Assembly (NCBI RefSeq): GCF_001685355.1
Contig: NZ_CP016438.1
Coordinates: 9,672,001-9,736,000 of the forward strand
Reading direction: 5' to 3'
DNA length: 64,000 bases
DNA from: Streptomyces lincolnensis
GTDB lineage: Bacteria; Actinomycetota; Actinomycetes; Streptomycetales; Streptomycetaceae
The notes beneath the pieces were generated by a model that made no database searches, was not told where the DNA came from, and worked only from the letters and a program-made list of their open reading frames with translations. Positions 11,851 through 20,906 of the stretch are shown one piece after another (within the stretch, counting starts at the first letter, position 1; each line of letters opens with the position of its first letter). The position numbers and the translations under genes are program-made.

Positions 11851-12756
11851 TCAGGGAAGGACGCCTGCCTGGGTGTGCACGCTGTGACGCAGGCGGGCGG
11901 CGTCCTGGCTGGGGGGCGCGCCGAACTGGCGGCGGTACTCGCGGCTGAACTGTGACGGGTTGTCATAGCCGACGCGGTGGCCGACGCCGGTGACATCGCC
12001 CGGGTGGGTGGCGAGCAACAGCCGGGCCTCCTGGAGCCGGATCTGCTTCTGGAACTGGATGGGGCTCATCGCGGTCACCGCCTGGAAGTTGCGGTAGAAG
12101 GCGGAGACGCTCATGCCGGACATGCGTGCCACGTCCTCGACCCGGAAGGACTGGGCGTAGTGCTCGCGAATCCAGAGCACCGCCCGGGAGATGTGGCTGA
12201 GGCCGCTGTCGGCCAGGCCGAGTTGGCGCACCGTCGCCCCCTGCTCGCCGGTGATCACGCGCCACAGGATCTCGCGCTTGACCAGCGGGGCGAGTACGGC
12301 ACGGTCGCCCGGCTCGTCGAGCAGGCGCAGCAGCCGGACCACGGCGTCGAGCAGCGCGGGCGAAGCGTCGCTGACGGCGATCCCCGACGGCACGCCTCCG
12401 CCGGCGCGGGGGATGTCGCCGGGCCCGGCCCGGAGCAGCAACTCGGCGACGACGGACGGCTCCAGCACGAGACCGAACCCCAGCGCCGGCTGCTCGGGAT
12501 CGGCCTGGGTGAACTGTCCGGTCACCGGCAGGTCGACTGACGCGACCAGGTACTGCCCGGCGCCGTACTCGTACACCCGGTCGCCCAGGGCGAGTCGTTT
12601 GGCGCCCTGGGCGATGACCGCCAGCACTGTGCCCGACATCGAGGGCGCCGGCGGATCCGGCCGGTCGACCTTGGAGATCAGGACGCCATCGACGGCCGTG
12701 GTCCAGTCGGGGCGGGCATGCCGGGCCAGCAGGGTGCGGAGCTCTTCGAGGTGCAT
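11851..12756 (-). CDS. AraC-family transcriptional regulator
   Basis: Protein of 301 residues: an N-terminal cupin-like AraC_N domain (VLAVIAQGAKRLALGDRVYEYGAGQYLV) followed by two C-terminal helix-turn-helix motifs. The first HTH is around FRVEDVARMSGMSVSAFYRNF and the second around DVTGVGHRVGYDNPSQFSRE. The start at 12756 is an ATG encoding MHLEELRTLLARHARP. It is divergent from the ABM/esterase/SDR genes across a 144-bp gap. This arrangement is very common for AraC_N-type regulators controlling a neighbouring oxidoreductase, so those genes are its likely targets. Confidence 0.9.
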   Translation of the reverse strand: MHLEELRTLLARHARPDWTTAVDGVLISKVDRPDPPAPSMSGTVLAVIAQGAKRLALGDRVYEYGAGQYLVASVDLPVTGQFTQADPEQPALGFGLVLEPSVVAELLLRAGPGDIPRAGGGVPSGIAVSDASPALLDAVVRLLRLLDEPGDRAVLAPLVKREILWRVITGEQGATVRQLGLADSGLSHISRAVLWIREHYAQSFRVEDVARMSGMSVSAFYRNFQAVTAMSPIQFQKQIRLQEARLLLATHPGDVTGVGHRVGYDNPSQFSREYRRQFGAPPSQDAARLRHSVHTQAGVLP

Positions 12757-12900
12757 GTCCCCATTGCAGCACCATGCGGCACCGCAGCTCCCGAAACGAG
12801 GAGGATCGTGCAAGTACGGGCGAGCATCGTTCTAACGTTTCCGCAGGTCATGCGGGTTGAATGGAATCACCACACTCCATCACCGCAGAAGAAGGCATCG

Positions 12901-13218
12901 ATGATCGTCACATACGGCTTCAACGCCACCCTGACCGCCAAGCCCCACATGGGCGACCGGCTGGTCGACCTGCTGCTGACCGGCCTGAACGAGGGCAGCC
13001 CCGGCGCGAGCGAACACTGCGTCGTCTACCTGGTCTCCCGTTCCGCGTCCGCCCCCGATGTCGTCCACGTCACCGAGGGCTGGACCAGCGAGGAGGACCA
13101 CCACCGGATCTTCGCCGGCGAGGCAGCCCAAGCCATCGTGGCGCAGGTCGACGGACTGCTGACCAAGGAGTCCGAGTACACCGACTACGTGCCGGTCCGC
13201 GGCAAGGCCGCCTTCTGA
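12901..13218 (+). CDS. ABM-domain (antibiotic biosynthesis monooxygenase-like) protein
   Basis: Small dimeric alpha/beta-barrel protein of 105 residues starting MIVTYGFNATLTAKPHMGDRLVDLLL. The ABM-type beta strands continue with CVVYLVSRSASAPDVVHVTEGW and the helix SEEDHHRIFAGEAAQAIV. Members act as cofactor-less oxygenases, quinol monooxygenases or haem-degrading enzymes, so the reaction is not determined. It is first of a three-gene set with an esterase and an SDR, all opposite the AraC regulator. Confidence 0.82.
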   Translation: MIVTYGFNATLTAKPHMGDRLVDLLLTGLNEGSPGASEHCVVYLVSRSASAPDVVHVTEGWTSEEDHHRIFAGEAAQAIVAQVDGLLTKESEYTDYVPVRGKAAF

Positions 13219-13317
13219 CCCGCCGGCAGATCCCCTGGTGCGTCGTGCCGCCTCGGTCCCTGCCGAGCCGCCGTCCCCTCGCCCGACCGCCCGCACCACC
13301 CCACGAAAGGCAGCATC

Positions 13318-14286
13318 ATGACCACGGCACGACCCGCTCTCGACCCCGAACTGCGTGAGCTCCTCGCCGACATGCCCCTCATGTCCCGGCTCGATCCGGA
13401 CATGCTCGCGCACCTGCGCCGGCTCCCGGCGGCACCCATCGAGTCCCTTCTCGCCCACCGGCACGTCGACCGGCGCGAAGTCACCGTGCCCGCCCAGGAC
13501 GGTGCCCCCATCCCCCTGTCGGTCCTCAGCCCCGCGCACACCGATCGCACCACCGCCGCACCCTGCGTCTTCTGGATGCACGGCGGCGGGATGGTGATGG
13601 GCGACCGCTTCTCGCAGATCGACATCCCGCTGGAGTGGCTCGACGAGTTCGGTGCGGTCGTCGTCTCGGTGGACTACCGGCTCGCACCCGAGGCGACCGG
13701 CACCGCCCTGGTCGACGACTGCTACCAGGGACTGCTCTGGGTCGCCGACCACTCCGCCGAACTGGGCATCGACCCCGCCCGGATCGTCGTCGCGGGCGCC
13801 AGCGCGGGCGGCGGCCTCGCCGCCGGAGTCACCCTGCTGGCCCGTGACCTCGGTACCCCGGCGATCGCCGCGCAGATGCTGATCGCCCCCATGCTCGACC
13901 ACCGCAACGCCAGCACGTCCAGCCGCCAGTACTCCGGTGGGCCCGGCGTCTGGACCCGGGAGATGAACGAGTTCGGATGGCGCGCGGTCCTCGGCGACCT
14001 CACCGACGACGAGGTACCCGTGTACGCCTCACCCGCACGGGCCGACGACCTCGCGGGCCTGCCCACCACCTACATCGACACCGGCTCCGCCGAAGTCTTC
14101 CGCGACGAGGACGCCGCCTACGCCACCCGCATCTGGGCGGCCGGCGGCCAGGCCGAACTCCACGTCTGGGCGGGCGGCTTCCACGGATTCGACGTGCTGT
14201 ACCCGCAGGCGCACATCTCGGCAACGGCCCGCCGGACCCGCACCGACTGGCTCACCCGCGTCCTGTCCCCGGGCTCCGCCGCATAA
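13318..14286 (+). CDS. Alpha/beta hydrolase, hormone-sensitive-lipase type esterase
   Basis: Protein of 322 residues. The oxyanion-hole motif HGGG (in FWMHGGGMVMGDRF, near residue 88) and the nucleophile elbow GASAGGGLAAG (Ser near residue 162) define the HSL (family IV) esterases. The catalytic His is in AGGFHGFDVLYP near residue 298. It has no signal peptide, so it acts in the cytoplasm on small esters or lactones. It follows the ABM gene by about 100 bases and precedes the SDR, probably one transcript. Confidence 0.92.
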   Translation: MTTARPALDPELRELLADMPLMSRLDPDMLAHLRRLPAAPIESLLAHRHVDRREVTVPAQDGAPIPLSVLSPAHTDRTTAAPCVFWMHGGGMVMGDRFSQIDIPLEWLDEFGAVVVSVDYRLAPEATGTALVDDCYQGLLWVADHSAELGIDPARIVVAGASAGGGLAAGVTLLARDLGTPAIAAQMLIAPMLDHRNASTSSRQYSGGPGVWTREMNEFGWRAVLGDLTDDEVPVYASPARADDLAGLPTTYIDTGSAEVFRDEDAAYATRIWAAGGQAELHVWAGGFHGFDVLYPQAHISATARRTRTDWLTRVLSPGSAA

Positions 14287-14352
14287 GACCCGCGGCTCAC
14301 ACACCACACCCACACCCACACCCACGCACAACCGCACACCAGGAGGAACACC

Positions 14353-15111
14353 ATGAGGGTCGCCATCGTCACGGGCGCCAGCTCCGGCATCGGACGCAGC
14401 GCCGCGATCGAGATCGCCAAGCGTGGCACCGGAGTCATCCTGACCTACGGCAGCAACCCGCAAGGCGGCCTGGAGACGGCCGCCACCATCGAAAAGGAGG
14501 GCGGCACCGCCGTCGCGCTGCCGCTGGATGTCGGCGAGACCGGCACCTTCGCGGCATTCCGCGAGACGGTGGCCGGCGTGCTGCGCGACACCTGGCGGCG
14601 CGACACATTCGACTACCTGGTCAACAACGCCGGTTTCGCGCAGACGTCGTTGATCGAGGACACGACCGAGGAGGCGTTCGACAGGCTCATGCGGGTCCTG
14701 CTCAAGGGCCCGTACTTCCTGACGCAGCGGCTGCTGCCCTTGATGGCGGACGGCGGGGCCATCGTCAACACGAGCAGCAACTCGGCGGCGACGGCCGGCC
14801 TGGAGCCCGGCTACTCGGCCTACGCGTCGATGAAGGGCGGCCTGGACGTGCTGACCCGGTACATGGCCAAGGAATTCAGCACGCGGGGCATCCGCGTCAA
14901 CGCCGTCTCGCCGGGGTCGACCCGCACCCGTATCGGCGACGACGCCTTCACCCGGTTTCCCGAGGTGGTCCCGGCCCTCGCCGCGAAGACCGCGCTCGGC
15001 CGGGTCGGCGAGCCCGACGACATCGGCGCGATGATCGCCACCCTGGTCTCCGACGAGAGCCGCTGGGTGACCGCTCAGAACATCGAGGTATCGGGCGGCT
15101 ACAACCTCTAG
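14353..15111 (+). CDS. Short-chain dehydrogenase/reductase (FabG-like)
   Basis: Classical SDR of 252 residues. It shows the cofactor motif TGASSGIG at residues 8-15, the NNAG motif (DYLVNNAGFAQ), the catalytic Ser in NTSSNSAAT, and the YxxxK pair in YSAYASMKGG. The C-terminus WVTAQNIEVSGGYNL is typical. An AGGAGGAA ribosome binding site lies before the ATG. It is the last gene of the ABM-esterase-SDR set. NAD or NADP preference and substrate are not certain. Confidence 0.92.
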   Translation: MRVAIVTGASSGIGRSAAIEIAKRGTGVILTYGSNPQGGLETAATIEKEGGTAVALPLDVGETGTFAAFRETVAGVLRDTWRRDTFDYLVNNAGFAQTSLIEDTTEEAFDRLMRVLLKGPYFLTQRLLPLMADGGAIVNTSSNSAATAGLEPGYSAYASMKGGLDVLTRYMAKEFSTRGIRVNAVSPGSTRTRIGDDAFTRFPEVVPALAAKTALGRVGEPDDIGAMIATLVSDESRWVTAQNIEVSGGYNL

Positions 15112-15154
15112 GAGAAGATCACGGAAGGTCCCATGGTTCGTCGACCGTCACCCC

Positions 15155-15169
15155 ATACATCGGATGAGT
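15155..15169. promoter_or_regulatory. Operator-like half-palindrome, site 1, upstream of the GH95-like gene
   Basis: ATACATCGGATGAGT matches the second site (15231-15245) in its left and central part: ATACATC then GATG. It lies 28 bases upstream of the TTGACA box. A consensus ATACATCSGATGTAT would resemble a GntR-type regulator site; the regulator is not in this window next to the gene. Confidence 0.55.
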
Positions 15170-15196
15170 CATCTGGTCCTCTTCCCGTCAAGCCTG

Positions 15197-15225
15197 TTGA
15201 CAGGTACACGGAGGGTGCCTAGGTT
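15197..15225 (+). promoter_or_regulatory. Sigma70-type promoter of the GH95-GH97-GH88 operon
   Basis: TTGACA (15197-15202) and TAGGTT (15220-15225) are separated by exactly 17 bases, a good match to the housekeeping sigma consensus for Streptomyces. The expected start of transcription falls at about 15231, inside operator site 2. That gives a leader of roughly 45 bases to the chosen start codon. Confidence 0.65.
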
Positions 15226-15230
15226 CCCCG

Positions 15231-15245
15231 ATACACCCGATGTAT
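15231..15245. promoter_or_regulatory. Operator-like palindrome, site 2, at the expected transcription start
   Basis: ATACACCCGATGTAT has perfect 5-bp arms (ATACA/TGTAT) and only one mismatched inner pair. It begins five bases after the -10 box, where a bound repressor would block the polymerase. It is centred 76 bases from site 1. Confidence 0.6.
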
Positions 15246-15274
15246 TGAGGATCCGTCAGGTCTGGAGGACGATG

Positions 15275-17608
15275 ATGACCTCTCAGTCGGAGAAGCACTC
15301 ACCCCTGCCCAGGAGACACTTACTCGGCACCGCGCTGGCCGGTGCGACGGTCGCCGCACTGCCCGGAACGGCCGGCGCCGAGGAGCACGCGCCGCCGGCA
15401 GCGGCCGGTGACGGCAGCGCGGCGGCCGAAGGCGGCAGACGCCCCTGGAAACTGCGCGACACGATGCGCGCCGAGGATGCCTGGGCCCGATTCCTGCGAG
15501 GCCAGGACCTGTTGTGGACCCGGCTGCCCACCCGCTGGTACGAGGGACCGTTCCTCGGCGACGGGCTGCTGGGCAGCATGATCTACCAGGATGCGGACGC
15601 CGGCCGGATCCGCTTCACCGTCCAGCACGGCCGAGTCCAGGACCACCGCCCCGAGTTCGGCAGCGGCTGGGGCACCGCCCGCCTCCCGGTCGGACATCTC
15701 ACGCTGGAACCGGCCGGCACGATCACCGCCGTCGACTGGCGGCTGAGCCTGTGGAACGCCGAACTCACCGGCACCATCACCACCACCGCCGGCACCCTGA
15801 CCCTCGCCGCCCTCATCCACGACGAAGTCCTGGCCGTCCGCGTGAGGGCCCACGGCGGCGAACGGGCCACCTGGACCTTCCACCCCGAAGAGGCGATCAG
15901 CCCCCGCAGTCTCAGCGAGGCCCCGCCCGCCGGCTACACCCCCAACCCGCCCTGGACCACCAGGACCACCGCCGACGGCACCGAGGTGGTGCTCCAGCCC
16001 CTCACCGGCGGCGGCCGGACCGCCACCGCCCACCGACGCGAAGGCGACGACCTGCTGCTCAGCGTCGGCCACAGCTTCCCCTCCGACACCGCCGAGGCCG
16101 CCGCCCTGGGCAACCTGCGGCGCGGGACCTCGTACACCGCTCTCAGGCGGCGGCACACCCGCTGGTGGCACGCCTTCTACCCCAAGAGCTTCGTCTCCTT
16201 CCCCGACCAGCGGCTCCAGAGCTTCCACTGGATCCAGCTCTACAAGGTCGCCTCCGCCAGCCGCGCGGGCGGCCCGGTCATGGCCACCTCCGGACCCTGG
16301 CTGGAACCCACGCCCTGGCCCGCGGTGTGGTGGAACCTCAACGTCCAGCTGGAGTACTGGCTCATCCACGGCTCCAACCACCTCGAACTCGACTCCCTCG
16401 CCACCACCGTGCGGCAGAACCAGGAACAACTCGTCGCCAACGTCCCCGCCGCCTACCGCGCGGACAGCGCCGGCGTCGGCCGCAGCTCCGACATGTTCGC
16501 CACCCGGAGCGTGGGCCGGCCCGGCACCGGCGCCGAGACCGGCGACCTCACCTGGGCACTGCACAACGTCTGGCTGTCCTACCGGCACTCCATGGACGAG
16601 TCCCTGCTGCGCGACACGGTCTTCCCCGTCCTGCGCCGGGCGATCAGCTACTACCTGCACTTCCTCACCCCGGGCAGCGACGGCAGACTCCACCTGCCGA
16701 GCACGCTCTCGCCCGAGTACCCCGTCGTGCCGCCCCAGGACACCACCTACGACCTGGCCCTGATCCGCTGGGGCTGCCAGACACTCATCGACTCCGCCGA
16801 ACTGCTCGGCATCGACGACGAGTTGATCCCGCGCTGGCAGGAGGTGCTGGCCAGACTCACGCCGTACCCGGTCGACGTCAACGGCTTCATGATCGGCGCC
16901 GACACCCCGTACGCGCAGTCCCACCGGCACTACTCGCATCTGCTGATGGTGTACCCGCTCTACCTCGTCACCTGGGACCAGCCCGAGAACCGTGAACTGA
17001 TCTCCAGGTCGGTGGCCCACTGGCAGGCGCTGAACAGCGCCCACCGGGGCTACAGCTACACCGGGGCCGCCTCGATGTACGCGATGACCGGCGACGGCGA
17101 CACCGCGCTCACCTGTCTGCGGAAGTTCTTCGACCCCACCACCCGCTACCCCTGCCGCCCCAACACCCACTACACCGAGGCCGGTCCGGTCATCGAGACC
17201 CCGCTGTCCGCCTCGCAGTCGCTGCACGACATGTTCTGCCAGAGCTGGGGCGGTGTGATCCGCATCTTCCCGGGCGTGCCGTCCGCCTGGGCCGACGTCA
17301 CCCTGCACGACTTCCGCACCCAGGGCGCCTTCCTGGTCACCGCCGTCCGCACGGCCGGGGCCACCCGGTTCATCCGGATCAGAAGCCTGGCGGGCGAACC
17401 GCTCAAGCTCCGCCACGGCCTCACCGGCAGCCTCACCGTCCTGCTGGACGACGGCACCCCCGCCCGCACCCACGACCTCGGCGACGGCACGCTCGCCATC
17501 GACCTGCCCAAGGGCCGCGAGGTGCTCGTCCACTCCGGCGCCCGCCCCGACCTCGTCGTCGCGCCCGCCGCCGTCGTGGAACCGGGCCCGGCCTGGGGAC
17601 TGCCGTAA
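15275..17608 (+). CDS. Exported GH95-like glycoside hydrolase (TTA codon near start)
   Basis: Protein of about 777 residues. GGAGG at 15264-15268 is six bases from the ATG at 15275, which supports this start over the ATG at 15272. The N-terminus is a Tat-like signal (LPRRHLLGTALAGATVAAL, cut near GAE). The N-terminal beta-sandwich has WYEGPFLGDGLLGSMIYQD. The (alpha/alpha)6 barrel has the GH95-style HRHYSHLLMVYPLYLV near residue 550. Known GH95 enzymes are alpha-L-fucosidases or alpha-L-galactosidases; this member is distant and its linkage is open. Codon 16 (15320-15322) is TTA, so translation may depend on the bldA tRNA. First gene of an operon with GH97 and GH88 genes. Confidence 0.82.
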   Translation: MTSQSEKHSPLPRRHLLGTALAGATVAALPGTAGAEEHAPPAAAGDGSAAAEGGRRPWKLRDTMRAEDAWARFLRGQDLLWTRLPTRWYEGPFLGDGLLGSMIYQDADAGRIRFTVQHGRVQDHRPEFGSGWGTARLPVGHLTLEPAGTITAVDWRLSLWNAELTGTITTTAGTLTLAALIHDEVLAVRVRAHGGERATWTFHPEEAISPRSLSEAPPAGYTPNPPWTTRTTADGTEVVLQPLTGGGRTATAHRREGDDLLLSVGHSFPSDTAEAAALGNLRRGTSYTALRRRHTRWWHAFYPKSFVSFPDQRLQSFHWIQLYKVASASRAGGPVMATSGPWLEPTPWPAVWWNLNVQLEYWLIHGSNHLELDSLATTVRQNQEQLVANVPAAYRADSAGVGRSSDMFATRSVGRPGTGAETGDLTWALHNVWLSYRHSMDESLLRDTVFPVLRRAISYYLHFLTPGSDGRLHLPSTLSPEYPVVPPQDTTYDLALIRWGCQTLIDSAELLGIDDELIPRWQEVLARLTPYPVDVNGFMIGADTPYAQSHRHYSHLLMVYPLYLVTWDQPENRELISRSVAHWQALNSAHRGYSYTGAASMYAMTGDGDTALTCLRKFFDPTTRYPCRPNTHYTEAGPVIETPLSASQSLHDMFCQSWGGVIRIFPGVPSAWADVTLHDFRTQGAFLVTAVRTAGATRFIRIRSLAGEPLKLRHGLTGSLTVLLDDGTPARTHDLGDGTLAIDLPKGREVLVHSGARPDLVVAPAAVVEPGPAWGLP

Positions 17609-17632
17609 AGCCACACACCTCGGAGGGTTCAC

Positions 17633-19525
17633 ATGGCTGTTCCGATCAGAACCGCGGTCGCCGGGCTCTGCGCCGGGCTGGTCGCCACGCTCCTCATCAC
17701 CGGTCCGGCACAGGCCGAGCCGCCGCACGATCAAGTCTGGGCCGTCTCCACGTCGGCCCACACGCCCCGCGCACGGATATCCCTGGACGACACCACCGGC
17801 ACGCTGAGCCTCGCGGTGTCCCGGGACGGCCGTACGGTCATCGAGCCGTCGCCCGTCGGGATCGTCACCGAACAGGCGGACCTGTCCAAGGAGTTGCGCT
17901 TCCTGCACCGCAAGGACCGCCGGATAGAGGAGCGTTACCGCACCAAGTCCGGCAAACGGCTGGACCGCACGGTCCGGATGAACGAGACCCGGCTGTCGTT
18001 CGCCACCACCGCGGGCGCCCGCCTCGACCTCGTGGTCCGCGCCTCCGCCGACGGCGTCGCCTACCACTACGTCCTTCCCGCCGGCCACGGCGACGTCCTG
18101 GGCGAGACCTCCGCGTTCACCCTGCCGCCCGACGCGAGCGCCTGGCTGAGCACCTACCGCCCCGACAACGAAGGGCAGTTCGTCCAGTACACCGCCGCGA
18201 CCGCACCCACCGGCGCGTACTCCCCCCAGGCACTGTTCGCGACCGACGGCGGCTACACCCTGCTCGCCGAGTCCGACCTCACCGGCGCGTACTCCGGTGC
18301 CCGGCTCACCCACGACCAGGGCACCGGCACCTACCGCGTCAAGCTCGCCGACGACCGGGTCCGCACCGACGGCTCGCTCAGCACCCCCTGGCGGGCCATG
18401 GTCACCGGCGACCTCGCCACCGTCACCCGGTCCACGTTCACCGACGACCTCGCCCCCGCCTCCAAGGTCCGCGACACCTCCTGGATCCGGCCCGGCACGG
18501 TGCTGTGGACCTGGCTCGCCGGCGGTCGCGAAGCGGGCCAGAGCCTCGCGGCGCAGAAGGCCTATGTCGACTACGCCGCCGAACGGGGCTGGCCCTACGA
18601 GGCCGTCGACGCGGGCTGGTACTTCAAGCCCGACGAGTGGGACACCACCGACCCGAACTGGCAGACCAACAGCTGGATGCCGGAACTGGTCGAGCACGCC
18701 CGCGCCAAGGGCGTCGGCATCATCGTCTGGATCCACCAACGCGAACTGGACACCCCCGCCGAACGTGCCCAGTGGCTGCCCACCCTGGAGCGCTGGGGCG
18801 TCAAGGGAGTCAAGATCGACTTCATGGACTCCGAGGCACAGTCCATGCTCCAGTGGTACGACGCCATCCTCAAGGAGACCGCCGCCCACCACCTCCTGGT
18901 CGACTTCCACGGCTCCACGATCCCCAAGGGCATGCAACGCACCTGGCCCCAGGTCATGACCCTGGAGGGCGTCGCCGGCGAGGAGAAGCGCACCAACACC
19001 GCCGCCCACCTCACCGCGCTGCCCTTCACCCGCAACGTCATCGGCTCCATGGACTTCACCCCCGGCGCCTTCCAGCGCGTCGGCCTGCGCCCCAACTCCG
19101 ACGCGGCCGAGACCGGACTCGCGGTCACCTACGAGTCGGGCCTCCAGATGTACGCCGGCACGCCCGAGTCGTACGACGCCCGCCCCCTCGCCCGCGCCTT
19201 CTACGACCAGCTCCCCGCCGCCTGGGACGACACCCGCCTCCTCGCCGGACGCCCCGGGCAGGAAGCCGTCCTCGCCCGCCGCAGCGGTGACCGGTGGTTC
19301 CTGGGCGGGGTCTACGCCGGCGCCGCCCGCACGGCCGACGTGCCGCTGACCGTCGGGCCGGGGAAGTGGCTGGTGGAGACGATCAAGGACGGTACCGGTG
19401 GCCTCGTCCAGGACCGGCAGGTCCTGCGCGGCGGCGACACCCTGCGCGTCGATGTCGTCGCGGGCGGCGGCTTCGCCGGCATCGCCTGCCCCTGGCGCCC
19501 GGGCCTCAGCACCTGCCACCGCTGA
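17633..19525 (+). CDS. Exported GH97 glycoside hydrolase
   Basis: Protein of 630 residues with a Sec-type signal (residues 1 to about 28, ending AQAEP) and a GGAGGG ribosome binding site. An N-terminal beta-supersandwich (PDNEGQFVQYTAATAPTGAY) leads into a TIM barrel. Barrel landmarks are YVDYAAERGWPYEAVDAGWY, GIIVWIHQRE, and GVKGVKIDFMDSEAQSMLQW with the Asp expected as nucleophile in retaining members, then LLVDFHGSTIPKGMQRTWP. GH97 contains alpha-glucosidases and alpha-galactosidases; the Asp in KIDFMD favours the retaining alpha-galactosidase-like branch. It lies 24 bases after the GH95-like gene. Confidence 0.88.
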   Translation: MAVPIRTAVAGLCAGLVATLLITGPAQAEPPHDQVWAVSTSAHTPRARISLDDTTGTLSLAVSRDGRTVIEPSPVGIVTEQADLSKELRFLHRKDRRIEERYRTKSGKRLDRTVRMNETRLSFATTAGARLDLVVRASADGVAYHYVLPAGHGDVLGETSAFTLPPDASAWLSTYRPDNEGQFVQYTAATAPTGAYSPQALFATDGGYTLLAESDLTGAYSGARLTHDQGTGTYRVKLADDRVRTDGSLSTPWRAMVTGDLATVTRSTFTDDLAPASKVRDTSWIRPGTVLWTWLAGGREAGQSLAAQKAYVDYAAERGWPYEAVDAGWYFKPDEWDTTDPNWQTNSWMPELVEHARAKGVGIIVWIHQRELDTPAERAQWLPTLERWGVKGVKIDFMDSEAQSMLQWYDAILKETAAHHLLVDFHGSTIPKGMQRTWPQVMTLEGVAGEEKRTNTAAHLTALPFTRNVIGSMDFTPGAFQRVGLRPNSDAAETGLAVTYESGLQMYAGTPESYDARPLARAFYDQLPAAWDDTRLLAGRPGQEAVLARRSGDRWFLGGVYAGAARTADVPLTVGPGKWLVETIKDGTGGLVQDRQVLRGGDTLRVDVVAGGGFAGIACPWRPGLSTCHR

Positions 19526-19585
19526 ACGGCTCGACCGCTCCCACGGCCAACTCCTCTCTCCCGTAGTCCAGTTGGAGGAACACGC

Positions 19586-20818
19586 ATGAGTGTGTCCCGG
19601 CGTACCGTCCTCACCACGGCGGCCGCTGCCGCCGCGACCGGCGCCATCCCGACACCGTCCGCGAGCGCGGCCGACGGCCGGACACCGGTCCCGGCCCCGA
19701 CGCTGCGTACCCTTCGCGCGGCGGCCGACCACGCCGTGGCGAAGGTCCGTACGGTCGCACCGAGCGTGACCGCCTTCCCGGTCGGGACGAAGTTCGAGAA
19801 GTGGGCCTACTCGCAGAACGGCGACTGGGTGGGCGGCTTCTGGCCGGGAACGCTGTGGATGGCGTGGCTCCACAGCGAGGACGACGCCTTCCGCACCTGG
19901 GCGATCGCCTCGGCGGAGAAACTCGCCCCCCGTCAGCACGACACCGGCACGCACGACCTCGGATTCCTCTTCTACCCGTCCTGGGTCACCGCCTGGCGGC
20001 TGACGGGCGACGACACCTGGCGCACAGGTGCCCTGCGGGCGGCCGACTCCCTGATCCGGCGCTACAACCCGCGCGGCCGCTTCCTGCGGGCGTGGGGTGC
20101 GCTGAACGATCCGAGGAACGCGGGCCGCGTCATCATCGACACGATGATGAACCTCGACCTGCTGGCCTTCGCGAGCCGGCAGAGCGGCGACCCGACGTAT
20201 CTGGACATCGCCGTGGAACACGCGCGCACGACCCGGCGGGTGTTCCCACGCCCCGACGGATCGACCCCGCACGTGTTCGACTTCGACCCGGACAGCGGCG
20301 CGCCGATCGGCCCGAACACCGTGCAGGGCTACAGCCCCACGTCGTGCTGGTCGCGCGGCCAGTCGTGGGGTGTGTACGGCTTCACCACGATGTACCGGCG
20401 CACCGGCGACCCCGAGCTCCTGGCCACCGCCCGCCACCTCGCGGACTTCGCGGTGGGCGCCCTCACCCCGGACCACGTACCGGTGTGGGACTACCGCGCA
20501 CCCCAGCAGCCGTACGACATCAAGGACGCCTCGGCCGGCGCGATCCTGGCCTGCGGGCTGCTCGACCTGGCCGCGGTCACCGGAAGACGCGCGTACCGCG
20601 AGACGGCGCTGCGGCTGCTCACCGCCCTGTCCGAGACCTGCCTGACGAGGAACTCGGCCCGGGCGGAGGCGGCCGTGGCCCGCTGCACCCGCAACCGCCC
20701 GGCGGAGGACGGTATCGAGATCTCCCTCCCGTACGCCGACTACTACCTGCTCGAAGGCATCCTGCGGGTCCTGCGGCCGCGGGACGTCGACCGGGCGATC
20801 GACCTGTCCACGGTCTGA
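19586..20818 (+). CDS. Exported GH88 unsaturated glucuronyl hydrolase
   Basis: Protein of 410 residues with an (alpha/alpha)6 barrel and a Tat-like signal (SVSRRTVLTTAAAAAATG). A GGAGGA ribosome binding site precedes the ATG. Family landmarks are DTGTHDLGFLFYPSW, RVIIDTMMNLDLLAFAS with the Asp of the active site, and VQGYSPTSCWSRGQSWGVYGF. GH88 enzymes hydrate and open 4,5-unsaturated uronic acids left by polysaccharide lyases, which fits the lyase-like genes convergent to it at 21.5-24.4 kb. Third gene of the GH95-GH97-GH88 operon. Confidence 0.9.
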   Translation: MSVSRRTVLTTAAAAAATGAIPTPSASAADGRTPVPAPTLRTLRAAADHAVAKVRTVAPSVTAFPVGTKFEKWAYSQNGDWVGGFWPGTLWMAWLHSEDDAFRTWAIASAEKLAPRQHDTGTHDLGFLFYPSWVTAWRLTGDDTWRTGALRAADSLIRRYNPRGRFLRAWGALNDPRNAGRVIIDTMMNLDLLAFASRQSGDPTYLDIAVEHARTTRRVFPRPDGSTPHVFDFDPDSGAPIGPNTVQGYSPTSCWSRGQSWGVYGFTTMYRRTGDPELLATARHLADFAVGALTPDHVPVWDYRAPQQPYDIKDASAGAILACGLLDLAAVTGRRAYRETALRLLTALSETCLTRNSARAEAAVARCTRNRPAEDGIEISLPYADYYLLEGILRVLRPRDVDRAIDLSTV

Positions 20819-20906
20819 CGTTCCCCGCGGCCCGCCACCGGCCCGTCGTCCCGGAGCGGCGGCGATTCCGGATCGCCGCCGACCGGGCCCCACTGGTAGA
20901 ACAGGA

